Positions 43,187 through 53,771 of a stretch of DNA of 64,000 bases are shown piece after piece (position 1 is the stretch's first letter; each line of letters opens with the position of its first letter). This DNA comes from Branchiostoma floridae (Eukaryota > Chordata > Leptocardii > Amphioxiformes > Branchiostomatidae). The stretch covers positions 11,700,933-11,764,932 of the forward strand of contig NC_049995.1 in NCBI RefSeq assembly GCF_000003815.2, written 5' to 3'. The notes below the pieces were generated by a model. It was not told the DNA's origin and did not search any database. It saw only the letters and a program-made list of their open reading frames with translations. The translations under genes were made by a program, and so were the position numbers.

Positions 43187-46100
43187 ATGGCCGCCGCAGA
43201 CCAAGAACTCCACGCCAGCGCAGTTCTTCCCCGTTCCTACCAAGACGAGAGCTATCTGCGCGGGTTTCTTGGAACTGTGTGTGACTTACAGAAGGATGGG
43301 GTGCTGCAGGATGTCGTCCTTGAAGTCGAGGGCCGGCGGTTTTCCTGTCATCGGCTTGTTCTGTCCGCGGCCAGCCCTTACTTCAGGGCCATGTTTACAA
43401 GTGACATGGCGGAAAGTCGGCAGAAGACGGTTGTTTTACATGTAGGGTTACTGTGATGTGTGGTTAGAATTGAGCGATCTATAGGGGACATTCATGGATT
43501 CTACGTATCATAGGGGAAAACCCATTTTTACCAAAATATAAAAATCTCATTTTCTGTGTCCCTCGCTATGCCCCCTCCCCACTTACTGACGTCTTTGGTA
43601 TGTAGGGTCAAAGGTCAACATAGTGGGTCGCAAATTACAATCATGAGCGTATGTTTTTAACAAAAAAATAGTTTCTTATAGTTAATGTCAACATTTCGTT
43701 ATATGTTCAAGACGTAGTAGAGGTAGGGTTACCGTGATGTGTGGTTAGAATTGATAGAGTAAAACAGAAAACTTTAAAAGTCCCTACGTATCGTAGAGAA
43801 CTGTTATTCATTGTTAATCAACCCAAAGCAAGCAAGGCCCTATCCACTTACTAGTACTGACCTCTTTGTTATTAGCCCTTTCACAGAGGTTACTACTAGC
43901 ACGCATGTGCGGGAAATAGGTATCCTAGGAAATTCTAATGTCAAAGGAGCACTTAGTCATTTCGACCAACAATGTCCGGAACGTAATGGCAACGCAAAAT
44001 GGCGAAATGTTTCCGTTCTGGGCCCTTCACCTTTGACATACCACCCAGAATTCCTGTCGCCCGCACATCCGTAGTGAATTCTGTGATTTAGCTAATTCAT
44101 GAGCTAAAAATCAACTTGGAAAAATCATTATGAGCATGTATCTTTAGCTAAAATAGAATAGGTTACAGTTATTAGAAACAGATCAGGAACAAGCATGTGA
44201 AATAAGAAAAGTAGAGCGTAATCAGCGTATACAGATAGAATAGCTAAATAGGATAAACATTTGATCTTCATTTGGTAATCAAAGTAATACGTGATATTTT
44301 CTCCCTGATAACAATAGGTTAAATGGAAAACGTTTGGACATTGTTACATTACTTTGTTTTGCAGTGTTTGGATGCAAGCGTTTTGGGAGAGATCCTAAGT
44401 TACATCTACTCAGGAACCATCCATGTGTCCATGGACAAAGTGCAGCCCCTGTACCAGGCAGCCGACCTCCTCCAACTGGACTATGTGAGAGACAAATGCA
44501 ACAGCTACATGGCCATGAACGTGGAGCGCTCCACCTGTGTGGACCTGTACATGTTTGCTGATGTCTTCTCTCTGAACAATGTCTTGATACTTTGCCTGCA
44601 GTCGATCCATAGAAACTTTGTTGAGGTGAGTCTATTATTTTAGAAGGTTACGTTTTCTCTCCCAGAAAGGGTTTGGAATCTGTCAAGAAGAGTTTTCATT
44701 CATTAGATTCTTAGCTGTTATAGAAGAATAGAGCAAACTTTTGATGCTATTTTTTTTTTCAGTTTTCACAAACCGTTACCAATGAAACTATATATGTACA
44801 TGAACTCTGTACCCCATGCACAGGTTGCCTCCAGCGAGGAGTTTTGCAGCCTGAGTGTGAATCAGCTGACTGAGATCATCAGCCACGATGAGCTGGATGT
44901 TACAGAGGAGATAACAGTGTGGGAGGCTGTGGTGAGATGGGTGCAGCATAGTAAGAAGGAGAGGTATGTTTTGATGTCTACCTTGTCTCTACTTCATTGC
45001 ATAATTGACTGCAGAAACTTTCTTCTTTTGGCAAATGGCATTTGCTACTTTTAAGGTTTGTTATCCCAGAAATCTTTGCAGCAAGGTAAAAAATAATGCC
45101 ATCATCTATCCTGTAGACTGCACCACCTACCCAGCATCCTCCCTAACATCCGCTTTAACCAGTTGACCTCAGACGACACGGCAGCCATTTTAGAACACCC
45201 CCTTGTTAAGGAGGATTCTGGGATTTCTGAGGTCATCAATAATTTGATACAGAAAGGGAACCCCGCCCTGAAGTCGAGGCATGGGGTTACCATGGAGATG
45301 GCTCTGCTATACAAGTTAGAGCATAGGTTGGTAAATACTTTTTCTTTATCATTATATATTCGTTGGATTTTCTACGACTTGAACAATTATCTATACTAAA
45401 GCAACTTTTTGTAAGACCACAAGACAAAATTTCGTGACAGTGTATGTTGTGGGTTTGGTCTTATCCGTAAAGAAAAGGCATGACTTTGCTGTCCAGTTTC
45501 ATTTGAGTTTGCAATTTATTTTATTCCCCTTCAGTTCAAATGAGCTCCTCTTCATGAACCCTCGGGAAGGGAAGTACATCAGCTGCAGCTATAAAGCTGA
45601 AGACTTTCCTGGTTACACAGCCACCACAGTCACCGGTGATAACAGCATTTACATCCTGAAAACAAAAAAAGAATCAGAGGGAGAGGAACAGCTTTCTCTC
45701 TTCAAGTACAACCATGTAAAGAATGTTTGGGAACTTGCAGATTTGTCCTCAACATCCAGGGAACCGGGAACCCACATCAAGTACCTTTTTGAAGTTGATC
45801 AGATTTTGTATTACATGTATATCATTATGGTTGATTATTACGATCCATCTCGAAAAGTTCCGTTGAGAAAGTACAACCAGCACACAAACCAGTGGCAGGA
45901 GTGTTCACAGCTACGACCGAAGGACAGTAGATACCACGGTGACTGTGCAGCATTGTCCTGTGGCGCACACCTCTATTTCCTCACAAGCACGGAAGTGCAT
46001 CGCTACGACCCAATGGAGGACAGGTGGAGCAAGCGGACCCCACCGGGGATCATTGATGTAGTCCATACAGCTGTTGCCATGGGAACAGAGATTTTCTGTA

Positions 46101-46424
46101 CAGATCTCTACTTCGATAAGACCATGGTGTACGACACAGAGTCAGACCGCTGGCAGAAACTTCAGTTTGCCGCCCCCTGAACACGATTATATGGATGTTG
46201 ATCCTAGTCTTTTCGTAATGGAGAACCAGCTGCACATATTCTTAAGATATATTAGTGACTTTGAGGAAGAAGAAGAAGAAGACAAATATCGGGTATATGT
46301 GTATGATAGGTCGGATGACGCCTGGAGAGACTTGAAGGCTACTCTGCCCAATGAGAGTTATACAACGTGTGCCTGCTATTGCCCTGTTGCACGTATCAGT
46401 CTACCATATCTTAATGGTACATGA
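43187..46424 (+). CDS. BTB-BACK-Kelch protein with frameshift (KLHL-5 of 7)
   Basis: Exons 43187-43441, 44365-44625, 44824-44963, 45117-45326, 45535-46424. Exon 1 ends CAT|GTAGGG, so the usual Gln codon is His and the donor loses its exonic G. Exon 5 is broken at the C run 46173-46177. The frame stops at 46180 (QKLQFAAP*), whereas the rest of the propeller ([20 protein letters not shown] to [13 protein letters not shown]) continues one base out of frame to 46424. One extra C explains it. Ignoring that base, the gene would encode about 584 residues with all domains, so this is either a very young pseudogene or a base-calling error; a truncated protein lacking the last Kelch blades is also possible. 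AATAAA at 47473 is a candidate poly(A) signal. Confidence 0.82.
43615..43627 (+). promoter_or_regulatory. DR1 site in KLHL-5 intron 1
   Basis: GGGTCA-A-AGGTCA is close to the DR1 consensus and is the best intronic copy in the array. It is notable because this gene's promoter DR1 is decayed. Confidence 0.6.
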
Positions 46425-48141
46425 AAACATTATGTTGTACTTTCCAATATTTATAAGCAAGATAAGAATATGTCAAAGACAATGCAAAACCGATTAACAA
46501 CATTTGTTGAGATCTCGAGCTATCTCCAATGCCCATAAATGGGACAGCTTTTATATTAGATTTCATTGTTGGGTACAACTTTACAGACATACTTTCTTCT
46601 TTCTAGTATAAGGGACTGATGTAACGGTTATGACTTACTTAGACTTACATGTAGACTTAGTATGTCTTGTTTCTAGTAACACATTGGGCAGCAAGCAGTC
46701 TCCATTCAGGGCGGTTCTGACTCAAATCAGTAGTTAGTACCTGATGTAGTCAGCCAGGTACCATCCTGATTTACTAGGCCTCCCATGCTGTTCTCAAACC
46801 AACTCACGATCTAGTTTGTGAGTGGAGAGTATGTAAGCCCTGGTAAAGTACAAGTAGCCAATGCTGTCACATTTCCAAACGGTGTCCGGGTCGGGCAGCT
46901 TTCGGGGACGAAAAGTATAGTATTAAAGAGAAAGAAGTACACACAACGCAATAAATCGGTCATAATTTGTATATATTCCTTGATGTGAAAATATTTTTGT
47001 TAGTTCCCCCAAATATCCCGGCTGACCCTAGGTTTGAAAATGTGTCCGTATAAAATGCCATCCATGCTAAGACATATAACCTTTGTGAAGCTTTTGCAAT
47101 AATTGTACACGTAATTCAACGGTAATGTTCAACTTGTACATTTGATACGTTATTTGCGAGGTGTAGGTAACATTTTGTGTTGATTACTTTGCAGTTTTGT
47201 TTCACTAAAGAAGCCAGTTGCGAAGTTACATCTATTCATTTTTAGATCCTGTGTATTTTTTTTCTTGCCGTGTGCGATTAATTTCGTAACTTTATATGTT
47301 AGCCTGACTAAGTTGCACTTCTGGATACCCATTACTGACCAGGACCCTCTGGACGTCGTAGAGCCCAGGACGGTGACAATTTGTTCAATACAATTTCATT
47401 TAGATTATGCCGGTTGACAAGTTTCCCAGTTGTGTTTGAAAAATGTATCGTCTTGTGTCATTTTTTTTAAACAATAAACACCTACTGATGGAACAAAGAG
47501 TCGTTCTTTTGTGAACTGCTATACATTATGATCAATACGGATCATTGTACTTTGTAGAAGCGACCAGGACATGTCAAGTTCCATGGTAGTGTAAGAAACC
47601 AAAAATTGCCAGAAATTCTTGTTTTCATGCAGTGTCTTGGAAAAAAAAAACATTTATGATTTGTGTCTCTTTGAATACCACTAAAGATGGCAGGTAAAAT
47701 GCAACTTATACTGTAAAGTGTTAATGCAGGTTATCAGTCAGATAAACCTCTCGTGGAAGGTTATATTTTGACAAGATTTTTTTATTCACTTCTGGTGATT
47801 GTAACTCGCTGCCTCTATGGTCTCTATATCTATCAAGTGTCAGGACCTTCTCACGTAGTAGTTGCCCTCGGACTGCCAATGCACCCAAAATCCGTCTTCT
47901 TGATATATGATAGTAAGGTATTAATGTATTACTCCGAGTGGGCCTAAAACGTAGTAAAAGAGATCCGAGCCAAAAAATGAAAGGCTGCATTGAAGCGTGT
48001 TTTAGCGGTCAAAAAATTTCTCTAAGCCAGCTAAAGTGATCTCAAAAGTTAGATTGGTGAAAGTTTGATTTCAACTGAGGAAAGTAGCAGGTAAGGTTTG
48101 GCAGCCGCTCACTTGGTCGGAGGTACACAGTGCATACTGCT
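46425..48141 (+). other. KLHL-5/KLHL-6 intergenic region
   Basis: No gene is present. AATAAA at 47473-47478 is followed by cacctactgatgg, like the acaataaagatctactgata at 53430-53449 after KLHL-6, so the 3' ends are related. Confidence 0.5.
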
Positions 48142-48202
48142 ACGCTATGTAGATAATCAGTGTATATAACTCACCTTTGACCTTACTTTAATCATCATCA
48201 AC
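48142..48202 (+). promoter_or_regulatory. KLHL-6 proximal promoter block
   Basis: ACGCTATGTAGATAATCAG at 48142-48160 is a variant box resembling KLHL-1. TCACCTTTGACCT at 48171-48183 is the same DR1-like site as in KLHL-1. Confidence 0.6.
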
Positions 48203-51200
48203 ATGGCTGCCGCGGACCACGTCAGCGCAGATCGTCCTCGTTTCTACCAAAACGAAAGCTATCTACACGGTTTTCTTGGAACTGTGGGTGACTTACAGAA
48301 GGATGGGGTACTTCAGGATATCGTCCTTGAAGTCGAGGGCCAGCGGTTTCCCTGCCATCGGCTTGTTCTGTCCGCGGCCAGCCCGTACTTCAGGGCCATG
48401 TTTACGAGTGACATGGCGGAAAGTCGGAAGGAAACGGTCGTTTTACAGGTAGGTTCGGTGTTACGTATGGTTTTAGTAGAGTGAGAAAGAGAACTTCCAA
48501 ATGCGGTACGTATCACAGACAACGTAAAAATAATAGAGAAAACCCATTGTTTACCAAACTACCAAATATTGAAATGTCCTTTGATGCCCATAATCCCCCT
48601 CCCCATCTACTGGCCGCTCCTTGGGGTTAAAGGTCAACTTTGGAAGGAGTGGCTGTAGTAGACACACACGGTGTTATACCGCGCCTTTACGGAGTGGCTG
48701 AAAACATGTATTTTCAATTGAAAACACAGTTTTACAGTTATCAGAAACGTGTGGCTATACGTGCAAATAGTAGCTGTGGAAGTGAGAGCAAGGAGTGAGT
48801 AAGTGAGCAAATAGAGTAGAGTTACTTATATAGGACCTTAATAATAATATTTAATAATAAAATGAAAATGTGACTCTCATATTACAAAAGAAATAAATTT
48901 GTGATATTTTCCCCTACTATATATATACATGTACCCCAATATATGAAACGTTTGCACATTGTTGCATTTTATTATTGTTTTGCAGGGCTTGGATGTAGAC
49001 ATTTTTGGGGAGATCCTGAGTTACATCTACTCGGGAACCATCCATGTGTCCATGGACAAAGTGCAGCCCCTGTACCAGGCAGCCGACCTCCTCCAGCTGG
49101 ACTATGTGAGAGACACATGCGGCACCTACATGGCCATGAACGTAGAGGGCTCCTCCTGTGTGGACCTGTACAAGTTTGCTGATGTCTTCTCTGTGGACAT
49201 TGTCACAAAGAGTTGTCTGAAGTGGAAGGCCAGTCACTTTACTGAGGTTGGCCTTCATACCGGGTTATTCAGATATTACAAATAGCAATTCCATTTTGTA
49301 TTATTTATATTGCACACACTGAAATTGATATAGAACTAAAGAAAATATGTGATTGAAATTTGGAAATGAAGCTTTGTATCATTTATGGAAAATAGACCCA
49401 GCATAACAAAATGTCTTTGAAAAAAGACCAGGGGTGGGTTACGGTACAGAAAATACAGGTTCGGTTCAGGTTCAGAGCATCAGGTCGACCGGTCCATAAC
49501 CTGGACCTGAACCTGGACCTGATTCAGTCTGAGAGAACGTGTGAATGGACGATACTCAGAATGATGGTCAATTTCGCAACAAAAAAAATCTGTATTTTTT
49601 TTGGGGGGGGGGGGGATTCAACTCCCACTGGCATTTTAAAATTATACAAGGCTAACTGCCTCTACAATTGACTGTAAACTTGGTAGAAATGACTATAGAC
49701 TCTACTTTACTTCGCTCTTGTTATTTTTCTAGACCGGTAAGCCCCGAAACATGTGAATTCATGATCATATAATCTGTTTATTTTCCAAAAGGTCCAACAT
49801 TCGGTCTACCAAATTTTTTCAGGTCCGGTTTTTCTGGACCGGTCGAAGAAGAAAAATTGGTTTGGTACCAGTACCGGTACACGGGTGTACCGGTACTGGT
49901 ACCAAACCATTTTTTCTTCTTCGACTGGTCCAGAAAAGGCGGATCTGAAAAAATTACACCAGTGTACCAGTACCCGGCCCCAATATGGACACTTGAAAAT
50001 AAGAACATTTTGATGTGCAAAGATTATGTGTGACAGGTCGTTGAGTGATGAAACAAACTGCTACTTTGCTGCGTGCTTGAGAAGCTGGTGTGTTATGCCG
50101 ATGTGCGGTTGTACTGGCTGTACAACTACAGATACAAAGAATTTAGTTGTATTTTCGATCAGCATAATACAAGTTGCCATATACACATTTACTCTTGTAT
50201 GTCCGAACAATATTAATTCACACACATCGTGTATTTTGCATCTCTACAGGTTGCCTCGAGTGAGGAGTTCTGCAGCCTGGGTATGAATGAGCTGACAGAT
50301 ATCATCAGCCACGATGAGCTGGATGTTAAAGAGGAGACAACAGTGTGGGAGGCTGTGGTGAGATGGGTACAGCACAGCAGGAAAGACAGGTGGGTGTCAG
50401 TGCTGTATAAGTGAATACTGTGGTTTTAAAATGCAAAAAACATGTAAATAAATGACTATGAAACATGTTTGATAAAGACGCTGCTGCCTTACTACAAAAT
50501 CAACTGAAGCCACCCCTAACCCTGAACCCCACAGACTGCACCACCTACCCAGCATCCTCCCTCACATCCGCTTCAACCTGCTGACCTCAGACGACACGGC
50601 AGCCATTTTGAAACACCCGCTGGTCAAGGAGAATCGTAAGAGTTCTGAGGTCATCAGAAAGGTGACACAGAAAGGGAATCCCAACCTGAGGCCGAGGCTT
50701 GGAATGTATACAGAAGTGGCCATACTGAAAAATTGGGCCGAAAAGTTGGTTTATACTTATTTGTTAGATTTTTGAAGCTGTGAACAGTCCTTGCACAATA
50801 TTATTCCACATTTAATTGTCCTGTAAGCATTGGATATACAATGTATCTAATTCAGAACTACATATATTCAAGGCCATTTCCTAACAGACTACATGATTAC
50901 ATTTCATAGAACAGTGCATGCTGTGATTTCAGCCTCATTATTATACTAGTAAAAAGATTTAACCCTATTCAGACCAGGCCTTTTTGGGCATCCCTGGTGC
51001 TTTTGAGGCCCGCTCTTTCTGACTCCTATAACTCTAAAACGATTTATCATATGGCCACCAAATTTTTCGAGCATGATGTAGACATAATATCTAACAATTT
51101 AAAGATAAATGACGCAACGATGACTCAATGTAATGTAATTATGACGTCATCAATTTGACCTTATTGGCTGGAACCATGAAAAGGCGGTATTCCCAGAAAA

Positions 51201-52759
51201 CTTGAAGGCATGCTACAAAAATGTAACCGCAAGTGCAGATGACAGTCTCTATCTAAGATACCAGTTGGGCTCCACCATCTTATATCTACCTCCTTGAATG
51301 TTCAAAACTATATTATTGGCGATAAATAATCGCGAAAGACAACGGAAATAGACTAAGAATGTTCATTTAGACGTTTTTTATGAAAAAATACCAGTTAGTT
51401 ACAACTTATTAGAGATAATAAGCTAGTTATTCTTGATCTGTTCACACCGTCCGCCATCTTGGATTTTTGCCCGTGACATCATTACATCAGCATAATTTAT
51501 GCAAAATTAATTACGAAAGATATTCTAGATAATGTGCGATGTAATATACGTAAGAAAATAGCAGTGATATAGCAAATAAACGTGAAAATACATTGTTAGA
51601 ACCGAAATTTGCGATTTTCGTCAAAAGTGTCTGTCAATAAACGGTTGCCATGGCAACAAGAAAAATTGAATATTTTCAAACATTGTAAAATTCTTCCCAA
51701 CTAATTTTAGGAAAAGTCACCAAGTTTGTTTGGTGACTCTAGCGTAAGCCGTTCTTGGTGACTCTAGCGTATGCCGTTCTGGCGTTATGCGACATGAAAG
51801 TTCATGGACCTCAAAAGCCTATCCCCAATCTGAATAGGGTTACGTTTCTTCAAGTCCATATTTATTTACAATTTCCGATGTGTTTTTCCTTCTCTAGTGG
51901 CATTGAGCTCCTCTTCATAAACCCTCGGGGAGGTAAGTTCATCAGCTGCACTTACAGCCCAGAAGACCTTCCTCGTCCTTCACACATGACAGTCACCAGT
52001 GATAACGAGATCTATATCCTGACAAGAGAGGAATCAGAGGTTGAAACTCAGCTGTCCCTGTTTAAGTACAACCCTGCTAAAAACGTGTGGGAAGATGCAG
52101 GTGTGCCCTCAATATCTAGAGAGCGGCATCAGAAGTGGTCTTTCTTCAAGGAACTGCTCTTTGAAGTTGATGGGACTTTGTATTACGTTCCTGTTGATGA
52201 AGATCGGTCTTTGGTGCAGATGAAAAAGTACAACCGGCACACGAAACAGTGGCTGGAGTGTTCACCGTTGCACTTCGACGATTTTGAAGACGGTGATGAC
52301 CCCCCTCATGCACTGTCTTGCGGTTCACACATCTATCTCTTAGCAAACGAGGTCATGCATCGCTACGACCCGAGCCTGGACCAGTGGAGCAAGCGAACCC
52401 CACCGATGGACATGCCTGAACTCTCTACAGCCGTCGCCATGGGAACAGAGATTTTCTGCGCAGACGTTGACTTTACTGATACCATGGTGTACGACACAGA
52501 GTCAGACCGCTGGCAGAAACTGCGATGCTTGCCAAACGCAGAAGACCTTGATATTGATGATCTTCCCTATCTTTTCGTCTTGGAGAATCAGCTCCACATA
52601 TTGGTAACCGGTGCATACAACGCACCTGTGGTATATGCGTATGACAGGTCTGCTGATTCCTGGAAAGACGTAGCCACCCTGCCCAATGAGAGATATCATG
52701 CGTATGGTTGTTCTTCCCCTGTGGCACGTATATACCTACCATATCTTAAGGAGGCATAA
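48203..52759 (+). CDS. BTB-BACK-Kelch protein (KLHL-6 of 7)
   Basis: Exons 48203-48448, 48986-49246, 50250-50389, 50535-50744, 51898-52759; 572 residues, the shortest of the array. Exon 1 is 246 bases, as in KLHL-1 (three codons fewer than the others). [66 protein letters not shown]. Kelch: [88 protein letters not shown]. Intron 2 contains an ACCGGT-rich element with a long hairpin. Intron 4 contains a TTAA-type element ending 58 bases before exon 5. AATAAA at 53432 is the likely poly(A) signal. Inferred Cullin-3 adaptor. Confidence 0.9.
48624..48636 (+). promoter_or_regulatory. DR1-like site in KLHL-6 intron 1
   Basis: GGGTTA-A-AGGTCA, identical to the KLHL-4 intronic site, inside the shared ccccctccccatctactgg block. 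Confidence 0.5.
49434..49985 (+). mobile_element. ACCGGT-rich element in KLHL-6 intron 2
   Basis: It shares gaccggtcca, cctggacctgaacc and (g/c)cggacctgaaaaa-type motifs with 35620-36062. It includes a run of 13 G near 49605 and a long hairpin at 49812-49955. No coding region is present; the boundaries are approximate. Confidence 0.55.
49812..49955 (+). repeat. Near-perfect hairpin, ~71-bp arms
   Basis: Arms 49812-49882 and 49885-49955 are reverse complements apart from a handful of mismatches, separated by GG. The centre reads ggtaccagtaccggtacac on the left arm. Such a structure in an intron could fold in the transcript. Confidence 0.9.
50963..51839 (+). mobile_element. TTAA-type non-autonomous element in KLHL-6 intron 4
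   Basis: It begins CCCTATTCAGA after TTAA (50959-50962) and ends TCTGAATAGGG before TTAC (51840-51843), an inverted pair of 11 bases. Interior phrases (atcttggattttt, ggttgccatggcaac, gttatgcgacat) recur inside the PiggyBac derivative at 42092-43064, so the two share an internal module although their ends differ. Confidence 0.7.
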
Positions 52760-53712
52760 AAACACTACTTCTTGCGCGCACATTTTTCAGCGTTGATGTA
52801 AATTATAATGATCTAGAGAGCACTGTTCACTGGACCGTTAAGTTCAATGAAAATTTTGTTTAGGTCTCGGGTTTTGCCGAATGCCTCCACTTTGTGAGAG
52901 GCCTTATGATATCGCACTTTTATACTTTTATGTAGCAGTTTGATCTTTGACAAAAGCCTTTGCTTTTTTCTTATAATTATCGGACATTTACGGAATTGAA
53001 ATTGTGTTTCACGTAAGTGCCAATTTGGGACTGACCGAAGTGATTTCTTGTGTCTTCAGGTCTAACAACAGTTGTTATATCTTTCGTAAAACTTTGACAT
53101 TTTCTGTAGTTGTATTGTATTATTAGATTTCTAATGTTACTTATAGTGTGCTTAATTTTGTATCTGTTTTTTCGTACGTCATATACGTTAGCCTAACTAA
53201 ATCACACAGGTAGCAAACCTGACACTGGCTAGACCCCCCAGGGAGGGACTAGATCCCTGGCTGGTGAAATGTTGTAACGCCGTGAGGAATGATGAGGATC
53301 ATACGGACTAACTTGTTATATGTTCTCTGATCTTAACTCTTGCCAAAGAAGCTACTTTCAATGTTATACACATTTAGTTAGATTGCACCAGTTTTTATGT
53401 TTCTATATATCTTTTCGGATCGAGTTTCAACAATAAAGATCTACTGATAGGTACAAATACATCTATGATTTTTAAATTTCTTAATTAAATTACACAAATC
53501 AACTGTCGATTTGCATGATATGTATTTTATTGTGTGCGTCATTACCTAAGCTATATAAACACAGAAAGTCATTGCAATCCTGACTGATGTGTTACGCCAA
53601 AGTGTGGTTTTATGCCCTATGTCGATATCGATACAGATACAGATCCGTCAACACATTCTAGAGATATTCTCCTGTAAGCTTTGCGACAAAATCGACCCCC
53701 GTACTTACTGTT
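52760..53712 (+). other. KLHL-6/KLHL-7 intergenic region
   Basis: No gene is present. AATAAA at 53432-53437 probably ends KLHL-6. Short blocks resemble the KLHL-2 3' flank. Confidence 0.5.
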
Positions 53713-53771
53713 ACATTATGTGGGTAATCAGTGTGTACCTTTTGACCTGAGGTCATACCATCACCATCAAC
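53713..53771 (+). promoter_or_regulatory. KLHL-7 proximal promoter block with everted half-sites
   Basis: ACATTATGTGGGTAATCAG at 53713-53731. TGACCTGAGGTCA at 53743-53755 has two perfect half-sites facing away from each other with one spacer base, a different arrangement from the DR1 of the paralogues. Confidence 0.6.

Noticed and set aside
43811-44074. 87-residue frame in KLHL-5 intron 1
   Set aside because: No similarity to the paralogous introns as coding sequence and no conserved start; treated as chance.
51755-51897. Coding start upstream of KLHL-6 exon 5
   Set aside because: The open frame runs back into the inserted element and through the acceptor at 51897. Exon 5 in all paralogues begins after a spliced acceptor, so this is intron.
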